Assembly (NCBI GenBank): GCA_963807355.1
Contig: CAWEBX010000007.1
Span: forward strand, 1 to 64,000
Direction: 5' to 3'
From: Nitrobacter sp963807355
GTDB taxonomy: Bacteria > Pseudomonadota > Alphaproteobacteria > Rhizobiales > Xanthobacteraceae
Length of the DNA: 64,000 bases
In this document: one piece after another, positions 29,796 through 39,707 of the stretch
Layout of the letters: each line of letters starts with the position of its first letter
How positions within the stretch are numbered: position 1 is the stretch's first letter
Made by a program: the position numbers and the translations under genes
Notes under the pieces: model-generated
The model's database searches: none
What the model saw: only the letters and a program-made list of their open reading frames with translations
Told to the model about the DNA's origin: nothing

Positions 29796-30468
29796 GGTCC
29801 GCACGTTGCGCGCTTCCTTGCGATCCGTGACCTTGGCTGATTGCGGTTGCGACATCCGTGAGCGCCAGCGCCGCGCCGCGGGGGTCGTTCCAGACGATGT
29901 CGTCGACCAGCACGAAATCCGCTCCCGATGCTGCGAAAACCTGTGCTTCATTGAGGTTCGCGGCGTGGGCGACGCAGGGCGGCTCGAACAGTTCGGCCCA
30001 CCATGCCAGCCGATCAGCAATCGCTTCCGCGGACGGCCGATCACCGGTCTTATCCGGCTCGCCGAACAGCACGTAGTCGGCGCCGGTCTCGCCAGCGACC
30101 ATGGCGTCATGGCGTGTCGACAGGCCGCCAACGCCGACGATGCGGTCGGGTTTCAGTGGCGGCATTGCCTCCTGCAGCGCCTCGATACCGGTGAGATGTG
30201 CGCCGTCGGCGCCGGACCGCGCGACCAGATCGGCATGGCCATCGAGCAAAACCGCGGCGCCGCTGTTCTGGATCAACGGCGCGAGAACCTTGATGCGCGA
30301 CATCATTGTGCGGGGATCGGAGGGCGCGAGCCGCATCAGCACTGCGGCGACATCCGCGGACGCCAGCGCATCGGCCAGTGGCGTCATGATCCTTGCCGGA
30401 TCGTCGATCTCCGGCGTCGCCAGATAAAGACGCGGCGCGGGCCGGAGGGGGGCTGATTTCGCGAGCAT
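29796..30468 (-). CDS. ThiE-like thiamine phosphate synthase family protein
   Basis: MLAKSAPLRPAPRLYLATPE starts at 30468. The TIM-barrel reads LIQNSGAAVLLDGHADLVAR, SGADGAHLTG and GVGGLSTRHDAMVAGETGAD, then YVLFGEP. Classical ThiE has (N/D)D at the first metal site and (HL)xxxDxxxxxAR for pyrophosphate. This copy keeps GADGAHL and the GxxS block but looks divergent. It may be a paralogue of unknown reaction, as in related rhizobia with a second thiE-like gene beside fba. The exact end is uncertain because the frame stays open into the Sel1 gene. Confidence 0.75.
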
Positions 30469-30560
30469 CGGAAGGGCCTCGGGTAGCCGGACAGGTGAAA
30501 GTGAGGGGCTCAATGTCAGGACATTTTCGTCGAATTTAGCGTGAGCAGCAGGGGAAAGTT

Positions 30561-30738
30561 TTAGCGGCGTTCGACCTGCTGGTAGATCACGTTCATCATT
30601 CGGATCGATCTGATCCAAAATCATCGCGATATCAGGGCGCAACACCTTCTCCGCGCCCGTGATCCAGGCATCGACCCTCAAAAACAGTTGCGGCGTCGCA
30701 CCGCAAGGGCAAATCATGAACAGGCGGTTGGGCGGCAA
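30561..30738 (-). CDS. Small conserved-looking protein between fba and the thiE-like gene
   Basis: MPPNRLFMICPCGATPQLFL starts at 30738, four bases after the stop of fba, which argues for co-translation. It continues DAWITGAEKVLRPDIAMILD. With one frame slip near 30597 it ends MNVIYQQVERR at TAA 30561-30563, giving about 59 residues. Without the slip it would fuse into the thiE-like frame. I do not recognise a family. Confidence 0.5.
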
Positions 30739-30742
30739 TCCC

Positions 30743-31774
30743 TCACGCAGCTTTCTCCTCGAGGTCGGCTCTCCACTCTCCTTTGCTTGCGAGCGAATTC
30801 ATCCGCGCCCGGTGAATGAGCGCCCGTTGCCCGGCTGCGACGTTCTCGGACTTGCCGGACCACGCCTTCTGCGGCGCCGCCTGTAACGCGCGGCCGTAGG
30901 AGAAGGTGAGCCTCCACGGCAGGTTGTCTATCCGATTCATGGCATCGAGATGGGCTGTGGCCTCCTCGTCGGACTGTCCGCCGGACAGAAACGCGATACC
31001 GGGGACGGCGGCCGGCACGCAGGCCTTCAGCATGCGCACCGTCCTTTCCGCGACCTCTTCGACCGATGCATTTTCCCCGCTCTTTTTGCCCGGGACCGCC
31101 ATATTTGGCTTCAAAATCATACCTTCCAGCGCGACGCGTTGCTTGCGCAATTCCTGGAACGTCACGTTGAGTACGCGCGTCGTGACCTCAAAGCAGCGAT
31201 CGATGTCGTGATCGCCGTCCATCAACACTTCCGGTTCGACGATAGGTACGATTTGGGCAGCCTGGCACAGCGCGGAGTAGCGCCCCAGGGCATGAGCGTT
31301 GACGCCGATCGCCGTCATGCTCGGGATACGACCTGCCGTGTTGATGTCGATCACCGCGCGCCATTTCGCGAAGCGTGCGCCCTGGGCGTAGTATTTTTTT
31401 AGCCGCTCCGCGAGCCGGTCCAGTCCAACGGTCACGAGTTCGCCGGGACATGCGGGTAAGGGTTGCGTTCCTTCATCGACCTTGATGCCGGGAATGGCGC
31501 CTGCCTGCTCGATCAGCTTGATCAGCGGCGTGCCGTCCTTCGCGTTCTGCCAGATCGTTTCGTCATAAAGGATAACGCCGGAGATGTATTTCGTCATGGC
31601 GTCGGTGGCGCGGAACATCATCTCGCGATAGTCGCGCCGGCTTTCATCGGTGGATGTCACGCCGATGGCATTGAACCGTTTGGTGATGGTGGGAGACGAT
31701 TCGTCGGCGGCGAGAATGCCCTTGCCCGGCGCGACCATGGCCTGCGCCACTTCGTTGAGGTCAGCGAGATTCAT
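30743..31774 (-). CDS. fba: Fructose-bisphosphate aldolase, class I
   Basis: The unbroken frame starts MNLADLNEVAQAMVAPGKGI (31774; an upstream MQEEPL start is possible). ILAADESSPTITKRF is the class I N-terminal signature, and EGMILKPNMAVPGKKSGEN holds the Schiff-base lysine (KPNM). About 340 residues, full length. It cleaves fructose 1,6-bisphosphate into glyceraldehyde 3-phosphate and dihydroxyacetone phosphate. It lies in the same minus-strand cluster as pgk, gap and tkt. Confidence 0.95.
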   Translation of the reverse strand: MNLADLNEVAQAMVAPGKGILAADESSPTITKRFNAIGVTSTDESRRDYREMMFRATDAMTKYISGVILYDETIWQNAKDGTPLIKLIEQAGAIPGIKVDEGTQPLPACPGELVTVGLDRLAERLKKYYAQGARFAKWRAVIDINTAGRIPSMTAIGVNAHALGRYSALCQAAQIVPIVEPEVLMDGDHDIDRCFEVTTRVLNVTFQELRKQRVALEGMILKPNMAVPGKKSGENASVEEVAERTVRMLKACVPAAVPGIAFLSGGQSDEEATAHLDAMNRIDNLPWRLTFSYGRALQAAPQKAWSGKSENVAAGQRALIHRARMNSLASKGEWRADLEEKAA

Positions 31775-31895
31775 CAGCGGCTCCTCCTGCATACCTCATC
31801 CGACTTCCGATGAGGATGTCGGAACTTGAGGATCATGCAGGCATGAGAGTTGCGGTTTTCTGACACCGCAACTCATTTTGCCGCGAGGAGCAGCG

Positions 31896-33092
31896 TCATT
31901 TTGCCCTTAGCACCTCAACGCCGGGCAGCGGCTTGCCTTCCATCCACTCCAGGAACGCGCCGCCGGCCGTTGAAACATAGGTGAAGTCACCGGCTACGCC
32001 AGCCTGGTTCAACGCCGCGACCGTATCGCCGCCCCCGGCGACCGACACCAGCTTTCCAGTCTTGGTGCGGGCTGCCGCGTGTTTTGCCGCGACGACGGTG
32101 CCGTGATCGAAAGGGGTCAGTTCGAACGCGCCGAGCGGGCCGTTCCAGACCAGCGTTGCGGCGTCGTCGATGGCCGAATGAACGCGCTCCACCGACTGCG
32201 GTCCAACATCGAGAATCATGCCCTCCGCAGGAATAGCGTCGAGCCCGTAGGCTTGGGACGGCGCGTTGGCGGCGAAATGGAATGCCACGGTCGCATCCAC
32301 CGGCAGGATGATGGCGCAGTTGGCGGCTTCGGCCTTTTCCATAATGCGAAGCGCGGTCGCCGCGAGATCTTTTTCCGCCAGCGATTTGCCGATGTTGATG
32401 CCCTGCGCGTGCAGGAAGGTGTTGGCCATGCCGCCGCCGATCACCAGCGCATCGACCTTGCTGACGAGGTTTTCCAGGAGGTCGATTTTGGTCGAGACCT
32501 TTGCGCCGCCGATCACGGCGATGACGGGTTTGGTCGGTGCTTCGAGCGCTTTGTTGAGCGCTTCAAGCTCGGCCTGCATGGTGCGTCCGGCATAACCCGG
32601 CAGCTTGTGGCCGAGACCTTCGGTCGAGACGTGGGCGCGATGAGCGGCTGAGAAGGCGTCATTGACCCAGATATCGCCGAGCTTGGCGAGTTCGGCGACG
32701 AACGCCGGATCGTTCTTTTCCTCTTCCTTGTGGAAGCGGGTATTTTCCAGGCACAGGATGTCGCCATCCTTCATCGCGGCGATCGCCTGTTGCGCCGGCT
32801 CGCCGACGCAGTCATCGGCGAACGCGACCGGTTTGCCGAGTACTTTGGCAAGTTCCGCCGCGACCGGCCGCAACGAGTTTTTGGGATCGGGACCCTTGGG
32901 CCGGCCGAAATGCGCCAGCAGGATCGCTTTGCCGCCCTTGTCCGCTATTTCCGTGATCGTCGGCGCCACCCGCTCCAACCGCGTGGTGTCGGTAACGCGC
33001 CCCTGCTCCATGGGGACGTTGAGGTCGACGCGTAGCAGGACACGCTTTCCTCTAACATCAACGTCGTCGAGGGTACGGAAGGATTTTGTCAT
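31896..33092 (-). CDS. pgk: Phosphoglycerate kinase
   Basis: MTKSFRTLDDVDVRGKRVLL starts at 33092, with an intact 398-residue frame. Landmarks are LLRVDLNVPMEQGRVTD, LLAHFGRPKGPDP, WVNDAFSAAHRAH, VIGGAKVSTKIDLLENL and SVAGGGDTVAALNQAG. Full length. It transfers phosphate from 1,3-bisphosphoglycerate to ADP in glycolysis, or the reverse in the Calvin cycle and gluconeogenesis. Confidence 0.98.
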   Translation of the reverse strand: MTKSFRTLDDVDVRGKRVLLRVDLNVPMEQGRVTDTTRLERVAPTITEIADKGGKAILLAHFGRPKGPDPKNSLRPVAAELAKVLGKPVAFADDCVGEPAQQAIAAMKDGDILCLENTRFHKEEEKNDPAFVAELAKLGDIWVNDAFSAAHRAHVSTEGLGHKLPGYAGRTMQAELEALNKALEAPTKPVIAVIGGAKVSTKIDLLENLVSKVDALVIGGGMANTFLHAQGINIGKSLAEKDLAATALRIMEKAEAANCAIILPVDATVAFHFAANAPSQAYGLDAIPAEGMILDVGPQSVERVHSAIDDAATLVWNGPLGAFELTPFDHGTVVAAKHAAARTKTGKLVSVAGGGDTVAALNQAGVAGDFTYVSTAGGAFLEWMEGKPLPGVEVLRAK

Positions 33093-33231
33093 GGTCTGGA
33101 TGTCCCGAACACGGTGCCGCGTCAACGGTGCGCCGCAAATCGGGACCGCCACGCAGGAAAAGTTGCGGTATTGAATGGCGCCGGTTTCCGCATCGCGGCG
33201 CGTGCGCCGCGATGCGCCCGGACACGTGGTC

Positions 33232-34239
33232 TCAGATCAGCTTCGCCATTGCTACGGCGGTGTCGGTCATGCGGTTGGAGAAGCCCCATTCGTTGTCGTA
33301 CCACGACAACACGCGCACCAGCGTGCCGTTCTGCACTTTGGTCTGGTCGATGTGGAGCGTCGAGGAGTGCGAATCGTGGTTGAAGTCGATCGAGACATTG
33401 GGCTGGTCCGTGGTGCCGAGGATGCCCTTCAGCTCCTGTGATGCAGCCCGCTTCATCGCCTCGTTGATTTCGTTGGTGGTGGTCTCCTTCTTGGCGATCA
33501 CCTTGAGATCGACCACCGAGACGTTCGGCGTCGGCACGCGGATCGCAACGCCGTCAAGCTTGCCCTTGAGTTCTGGCAATACAAGACCGATCGCCCTCGC
33601 GGCGCCGGTCGATGTCGGAACCATCGAGAGAGCCGCGGCGCGGCCGCGATAGAGGTCCTTGTGCATGGTGTCGAGCGTCGGCTGGTCGCCGGTGTAGGCG
33701 TGGATCGTGGTCATGAACCCGGTTTCGATGCCGACCAGATCGTTGAGGACCTTCGCCACCGGAGCGAGACAGTTGGTGGTGCAGGAACCGTTCGAAACGA
33801 CCAGATGGTCCTTCGTCAGCTTGTCGTGGTTGACGCCGTAGACCACGGTCATGTCGGCGCCTTCGGCCGGAGCCGATACCAGCACACGCTTGGCGCCGGC
33901 AGTGAGATGTGCGGAGGCTTTTTCTTTCGCGGTGAAGAGGCCTGTGCACTCCATCGCGATGTCGATGCCGAGTTCCTTCCAGGGCAGTTTCGATGGATCA
34001 CGCTCGGCGATCACCTTGATCTTTTTCTTGCCGATCACGATGCTGTCGCCTTCGACCTTCACCTCGAAAGGGAAGCGGCCGTGCACCGAGTCGAAGCGCA
34101 ACAGGTGCGCGTTGGTTTCCACCGGGCCGAGATCGTTGATGGCGACGATCTCGATCTCGTCGCGGCCGGCCTCGTAAACGGCGCGCAAAACATTGCGGCC
34201 AATGCGGCCAAACCCGTTGATTGCGACCCGGACTGCCAT
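33232..34239 (-). CDS. gap: Glyceraldehyde-3-phosphate dehydrogenase
   Basis: MAVRVAINGFGRIGRNVLRA starts at 34239, with an intact 335-residue frame. NAD-binding INGFGRIGRN, the catalytic cysteine in VVSNGSCTTNCLAPVAKVLN and the C-terminal SWYDNEWGFSNRMTDTA are all present. The upstream extended frame is not used because the ribosome-binding-like GGAGAATGAAG lies just before this ATG. It sits between pgk and tkt. Confidence 0.98.
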   Translation of the reverse strand: MAVRVAINGFGRIGRNVLRAVYEAGRDEIEIVAINDLGPVETNAHLLRFDSVHGRFPFEVKVEGDSIVIGKKKIKVIAERDPSKLPWKELGIDIAMECTGLFTAKEKASAHLTAGAKRVLVSAPAEGADMTVVYGVNHDKLTKDHLVVSNGSCTTNCLAPVAKVLNDLVGIETGFMTTIHAYTGDQPTLDTMHKDLYRGRAAALSMVPTSTGAARAIGLVLPELKGKLDGVAIRVPTPNVSVVDLKVIAKKETTTNEINEAMKRAASQELKGILGTTDQPNVSIDFNHDSHSSTLHIDQTKVQNGTLVRVLSWYDNEWGFSNRMTDTAVAMAKLI

Positions 34240-34559
34240 ATCTTCATTCTCCTTCAAATGGGTGACGTTCCCTGCGCGCAACCACACTTTGCGCGCGCAG
34301 CGTCGACGCCTTTTCGCCCGGTTCTGCCAGGCCGTGACCATTGGTAATGTCTAGCGGTCCGATTTTAACATTCGAATGCCCATTTCAGCGAGCATCTTTC
34401 CGAATGTTGAAATCACAAGGACCGCCAGCAAATGTAAGTTGCCAGCGGAATTTTAGCTTCTCCATTCGCATCCAGGCCCATGATTGGCCGAGCAGCGAAT
34501 GCCAAATCCATTCCACGGTTTTTAGCTAGCGCCTTTTTGATATTGAGGCAATCTCAACC
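34240..34559. other. Gap between gap and tkt
   Basis: About 320 bp containing the leader of gap and the end region of tkt. No gene, terminator or repeat is obvious. Confidence 0.5.
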
Positions 34560-36546
34560 TCAACCAAGGCGCGTCTCCACCGCTTTGACCACGGCTTCGG
34601 CGGTAATGCCGAAATGCTTGTAGAGGTCCTTGGCAGGAGCGCTGTGACCGAAACTGTGCATGCCGACGAAAAGCCCGTCCGCCCCGATCACAGCGTCCCA
34701 CCCGAAGCGCACAGCCGCTTCCACGGCAATCTTGACAGGCGCCTTGCCAATAATGGCTTGCCGGCGATCCTCGGGCTGCTCGAGCAATAGCTCCAGCGAG
34801 GGCACCGAAACCACCCGCGACGCGATGCCGCGCTGGGACAGTTGCTGTTGTGCGGCGACGGCGATCTCAACTTCGGATCCGGTCGCGAAAATCGACACCT
34901 TCGCCTCGCCATTGGCCGCGACCAGCTCATAGGCACCGTGCGCGCAGCGATTGTCCGCATGCGCGGTCTTGCGCACCGGCGTGAGGTTCTGGCGGGACAG
35001 CGCCAGAACCGTCGGTCCCTTCGGCCGCTCCAGAGCGAGCTGCCAACACTCGGCGGTCTCGACCGCATCGGCGGGGCGGAACACGCGCATGTTTGGCATC
35101 GCGCGCAAGCTCGCCAGATGCTCGACCGGCTGATGGGTCGGGCCATCCTCGCCGAGTCCGATCGAGTCGTGGGTCATGATGTAGATTGTGGGTATATGCG
35201 CCAGCGCTGAAACACGCATCGCCGGGCGAGCGTAGTCGGTGAAGCACATGAAGGTGCCGCCGGCCGGCGCGTATCCGCCATGCAGTGCGATGCCGTTCAT
35301 GGCCGCGGCCATGCCGAGTTCGCGGATGCCGTAGTGGATGTAGCGGCCGTCGTAGTGACCAGGCTGCACTTCTTTCAGACCCTTGGTGCGGGTGTTGTTG
35401 GAGGGCGTGAGGTCGGCGGAGCCGAGCAGCAGTTCCGGCATCGCCGGAACCAGCACCTCGAGCGCCAGTTCGCTGGCTTTGCGGGTGGCGACCGTCGGCG
35501 GCTCGGCGACCAGTTTGTCCTTGAGCTTGCGGATCACTTCGTCGAGGTTTTGCGACGGCTTGCGGTCGATGACGCGGCGCTTGAATTCGCCGCGCTCCGC
35601 CTCGGGCTTCGCCTGCGAACCGCGCGCGCCACTCCTTGTTGTGCCGCTTGCCCTTGCGTCCCGCGCTTCGCCAGACCTTGAGGACGTCGTCGGGAATTTC
35701 GAAGGGGCCGTAATCCCAGCCGAGCGCTTTCTTCGCGCCTGCGAGTTCTTCCGCGCCGAGCGCTTCGCCGTGCGCCTTGGACGTGCCGGCCCTGGTGGGG
35801 GCGCCGAAGCCGATAATGGTCTTGCAGGCGATCAGCGACGGCTTGTCGGACTTCTGCGCCCGGCGGATTGCAGCGGCGATCGCCTTGGGATCGTGGCCGT
35901 CGATCCGTTTTGCGTCCCAGCCGCACGCCTTGAAACGCGCCACCTGATCGACGTCGTCGGCCAGCGAGATCGGGCCGTCGATGGTGATGCCGTTGTCGTC
36001 GTAAAGGAAAATCAGCTTGTTGAGCTTGAGATGACCAGCCAGCGCGATCGCCTCATGGCTGATGCCTTCCATCAGGTCGCCGTCGGAGCACAGCACATAG
36101 GTGTAGTGGTCGACCACTTCACTGCCGAACTCCGCGGCCAGCAGGCGTTCCGCCAGCGCAAAGCCGACCGAGGTGGCGACGCCCTGGCCGAGCGGGCCGG
36201 TGGTGGTCTCGACGCCGTCGGTGATGAAGTTCTCGGGATGGCCCGGCGTCTTGGAGTTGAGTTGCCGGAAATTCTTGAGCTGATCGAGCGTCATCTCCTT
36301 GTAGCCGGTCAGGTACAACAGCGCGTAGAGCAGCATCGAGCCGTGGCCGGCGGAGAGGATGAAGCGGTCGCGGTCCGGCCAGTGCGGATCGGCGGCGTCG
36401 TATTTCAGGAACTTGGTGAACAGCACCGTGGCGACGTCGGCCATGCCCATCGGCAGGCCGGGATGGCCCGATTTTGCTTTTTCAACACCATCCATCGCGA
36501 GCGCGCGGATTGCATTCGCCATACGGGAGGAATCGACGGTCGGCAT
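34560..36546 (-). CDS. tkt: Transketolase
   Basis: I chose MPTVDSSRMANAIRALAMDG at 36546. An in-frame ATG at 36591 is also possible. Thiamine diphosphate-site motifs are SAGHGSMLLYALLYLTG, TTTGPLGQGVATSVGFALAE and LCSDGDLMEGISHEA. The second half has LLGSADLTPSNNTRTKGLKE and GIRELGMAAAMNGIALHGGY. It ends KAVETRLG at 34560. About 660 residues. One frame break lies near 35620, best explained by one extra base before the QAKPEAERGEF segment. It moves two-carbon units between sugar phosphates. Confidence 0.97.
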
Positions 36547-36828
36547 GGGAGATATCCGGTCCAGATAGGGAGGAGGGCTAACGGTTTGCATGGGAATTCG
36601 ATGGTGTCCAAGGGGGTAGAAACTAGCTTGCCGGGGGCATAGCACCTGCGTCGGCGGAGTCCAAGGGGCGGGAGGCCCTCCTGTACGGGCGAGAATGTTT
36701 TGCGGTGCATAGCTTTGCGGCGGCGTTGCGCTGGCCTCGTCCGCCACGTAAATTTCGGTCTCTAAAGGCTTGCCGAGCCGTAGCTTTGTAGTCCGGCCGG
36801 CGTCCGGCCGAAAGGCGCGCAGGACGAA
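36547..36828. promoter_or_regulatory. Divergent promoter region between tkt and the DUF4164 gene
   Basis: The two genes point away from each other across about 280 bp, so promoters for both should lie here. I cannot assign -35/-10 boxes confidently. Confidence 0.35.
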
Positions 36829-37163
36829 CATGAACGACCAACCGGCCAATCGTTCCGGCAGTGCCGAACCGGCCAATAGTGGCGCGAGCCGATATCGACG
36901 CTGCGACTCGGCGGCTGACGGCCGCGCTCGATGCGCTGGAAAGAGCGGTGGAACAACGGCGCGAGGCGGATCGCAACGAGGACGAGCTAGCGAGCCGCAT
37001 TCAGGCTCTGGGCGCGGACCGTTCGCGGCTTGCGGATGAGCTCGACGGATCGCTGGTGCGCACGCGCAAGCTCGAGCGCACCAATCGCGAGATCGCCGAA
37101 AAGCTCGACGCGGCGATCGGCACCATCAAGTCCGTGCTCGAGGCGGCGGGAGAGAAGCCATGA
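36829..37163 (+). CDS. DUF4164 coiled-coil protein
   Basis: It starts MNDQPANRSGSAEPANSGAS at 36829. One extra base near 36890 shifts the frame, after which DIDAATRRLTAALDALERAV, SRIQALGADRSRLADELDGS and IGTIKSVLEAAGEKP follow. It is almost entirely coiled coil, about 110 residues. DUF4164 genes regularly precede zapA in alphaproteobacteria. The stop overlaps the zapA start (ATGA), suggesting translational coupling. A cell-division role is inferred from this context only. Confidence 0.85.
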
Positions 37164-37544
37164 GCCACGTCAACGTCACCATCAACGGCCGCCAGTACCG
37201 GATGGCCTGCGAGGATGGCCAGGAAGACCGGTTGCTGAAGCTTGCAGGCGATCTGGAAAGCCGTATCGGCGAGTTGCGCGGCAAGTTCGGCGAGATCGGC
37301 GATCAGCGGCTCGAGGTCATGGCAGCGCTGACGACCTCCGACGAACTGCTGGATGCGCAACCAGCGCATCCGCGCGCTGGAGGAAGAGCTCAAGGCATTG
37401 CGCGATGTGCGCGCTGCGGCCGCCGAGCGCGCGCGCGCCACGCAGACGCGGTTGTCGGCCGCGCTGAACATGGCGGCCCAGCGGATCGAGAAGACGACGC
37501 AGGTGTTGAACCGCACCGTCGGCGGCGGCATCGCTATCGGGTAA
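37160..37544 (+). CDS. zapA: Cell division protein ZapA
   Basis: MSHVNVTINGRQYRMACEDG is the ZapA globular head. EDRLLKLAGDLESRIGELRG follows. After one extra base at about 37353, MRNQRIRALEEELKALRDVR forms the coiled-coil tail. It ends GGGIAIG. ZapA bundles FtsZ filaments at the division site. The position between DUF4164 and 6S RNA is the usual one. Confidence 0.93.
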
Positions 37545-37702
37545 GTTATCCTGACTCTCGATCGGTTCGCGGTACTACAAGTATCTCGCTTCAACACTGA
37601 TCTGGTCGAGGTGTGCGCGTTTGCTAGATCTTTTACAGCAACCATGAAAGTTCGTGCCTGATAGCGTGTCGCAGCTGGCATTCGCTGCCCATCGCGCCTA
37701 CA

Positions 37703-37867
37703 TTCCGCAATGCGAGGCTGCATCGCGCGTCAGGAGCCACATATCCCCGGGGCCTTATCGATCCTTAAGGGAACTGTCCCTGGCCGGGTCCGTGGATCCG
37801 GTCATATGGTGCCCACCTACTTTCGTAGGGAACTCCGGGATCGAGCGCTCCAACGGCCATTGCGGCT
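37703..37867 (+). ncRNA. ssrS: 6S RNA
   Basis: The segment downstream of zapA and upstream of the 5-formyl-THF cyclo-ligase gene is the conserved 6S location. CCGCAATG 37705-37712 pairs with CATTGCGG 37858-37865 to close the molecule. Inside, GGGAACTGTCCCTGGCCGG and CCCACCTACTTTCGTAGGG resemble the alphaproteobacterial 6S arms around the open promoter-like bubble. 6S RNA binds sigma-70 RNA polymerase. Ends are approximate. Confidence 0.8.
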
Positions 37868-38090
37868 TCGCACTTTTCCTTTGCGCTATTCGATTGTTAT
37901 GCCCGCCATAGCAGTCGCAGACTATGTAAACTTGTCTGCATTGCCGGGTTTCTAGTTCCATGTCGCTCGCTTTGAACTGTTAGCGGCTCTGCTTCTGACG
38001 GGACCAGGACGCTGGCTCCGTGATTTTTGTCTTGACGCTTTCGTCGAACGAACCGGGCCCCTTTGCTACAAAACGCTATAAACATTCTGC

Positions 38091-38685
38091 ATGTCGATTT
38101 CCTCTGACGCTCCGATCAAGGACGAATCTGCGCGCCGCCGCACTGGCTCGGCGCGATGCCTTGGATCCGTGCAGGAGCGCGCCGGTGCGGCGCGTCGCGA
38201 TCGCGGCACGGATGCCGCCGCTCGATGTCACGCCGTCAACGAGTCGTCGCCGGCTATGCGCCGATCCGCAGCGAGATCGATCCCGTGCAACTGATGCAGA
38301 GCGTTTGCCGCGCGTGGCGCGGCGCTTGCGATGCCGGCGATTTCAGCGCGCAACGCCGCGCTGTCGTTCCGCGGTGGACGCCAGGCGACGCGCTGGTGCC
38401 CGGCGCCTTCGGGATTTCCGAGCCGTCCGCCACTGCGTCCGAGGTCGTCCCGGATATCGTGCTGGTGCCGCTCGTCGCGTTCGACCGCGCCGGCCATCGT
38501 ATCGGCTATGGCGCCGGCTATTACGACCGCACGCTTGGCGCATCTGCGCGCGACATAAGACCGTCATCGCCATCGGTCTTGCTTTCGCGGTGCAGGAAAT
38601 TCCGCAGGTGCCGGCATTGTCCCACGACGTCCGGCTCGATTATGTGCTAACCGAAACCGATCTGTTCGACTTCCGGAGTTTATAA
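38091..38685 (+). CDS. 5-formyltetrahydrofolate cyclo-ligase
   Basis: It starts MSISSDAPIKDE at 38091. One extra T then shifts to LRAAALARRDALDP. Later blocks are GYAPIRSEIDPVQLMQ, WTPGDALVPGAFGISEP, DIVLVPLVAFDRAGHRIGYG (the GYGxGYYDR catalytic loop, AGYYDRTL) and AFAVQEIPQVPALSHDVRLD. It ends LFDFRSL. The enzyme converts 5-formyl-THF to 5,10-methenyl-THF with ATP. At least four frame breaks. Its location after 6S RNA is the classical ssrS-ygfA arrangement. Confidence 0.92.
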
Positions 38686-38687
38686 GG

Positions 38688-39511
38688 TTGCGGATTCTTT
38701 TTATCGGCGACGTCGTCGGCAAGACCGGGCGCACCGCGGTCAACGAACATCTGCCGGCGCTCATCGCGCGACTGGAAACTCGATCTCGTCGTCGTCAACG
38801 GCGAGAATGCCGCCGGCGGCTTCGGTATCACCGAGGCGATCTATCAGGAATTCCTCGACGCCGGTGCCGACGCTGTCACGCTCGGCAATCACGCCTGGAA
38901 TCAGAAAGAGGCGCTGGTGTTCATCGAACGCGCGCCGCGGCTCATTCGTCCGCTGAATTTCCCGCGTCATACGCCGGGACGCGGCGCCGCGCTGATCGAC
39001 ACCAAGGACGGCCGCCGCGCGCTCGTCATCAACGCCATGGCGCGCGTCTTCATGGAGCCGTTCAACGATCCCTTCCGCGCCATCGATCGCGAGCTCGATG
39101 CCTGTCCGCTGCGCGAGACGGCGGACGCGATCGTCGTGGATTTTCACGGCGAGGCGACCAGCGAGAAGCAAGGCATGGGTTTCTTCTGCGACGGTCGCGT
39201 CAGCCTCGTGGTCGGAACGCATACCCATGTGCCGACGGCGGATCACCAGATCCTTTCCGGCGGCACCGCCTATATGAGCGATGCCGGCATGACCGGCGAT
39301 TATGATTCCGTGATCGGGATGCAGAAGGAGGAGCCGCTGCGCCGCTTCACCACGGGCATTCCGAGCGGCCGGTTCGAGCCGGCGAGCGGCGTCGCCACCC
39401 TGAGCGGCGTCGCGGTCGAGACCGACGACGCGACGGGGCTCGCGCTGAAAATCGGCGCCGGTGCGGCTCGGCGGACGGCTCGAGCAGGCGGTGCCGTCGT
39501 TCTGGACGTGA
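38688..39511 (+). CDS. YmdB-like metallophosphoesterase (TIGR00282 type)
   Basis: TTG at 38688, two bases after the cyclo-ligase stop, starts MRILFIGDVVGKTGRTAVNE. After one extra C: LDLVVVNGENAAGGFGITEA, ADAVTLGNHAWNQKEAL, VDFHGEATSEKQGMGFFCDG and VGTHTHVPTADHQILSGGTA. A second extra base near 39460 restores VRLGGRLEQAVPSFWT at TGA 39509-39511. All metal-site motifs are present. Relatives hydrolyse cyclic nucleotides, but the role in this group is unclear. Confidence 0.92.
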
Positions 39512-39707
39512 GTGGCGCTTTCGAAGGATTTTCGATGTGCGATTCACCCTATGAGCGCGGTCTCGACCGCGATTTCGATGGTGTCGCGAGCACGTCTTTG
39601 ATTCCGCGCGATCCCGGCTTATAACGCCGCGCCGCTTACACCTTTTTGCCGATGGCGCCCGGTGCGCCGCCGCCGGGCTCGCCCCGGAATTTAGAGAGAC
39701 CTGCCCG

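Noticed and set aside
28344..30131. 595-residue fusion of Sel1 protein and inositol monophosphatase
   Set aside because: A frame slip near 28770 removes the Sel1 stop. Two separate genes with their own starts and ends explain it better.
35383..36642. 419-residue plus-strand ORF over tkt
   Set aside because: Antisense shadow of transketolase. tkt has all catalytic motifs on the minus strand.
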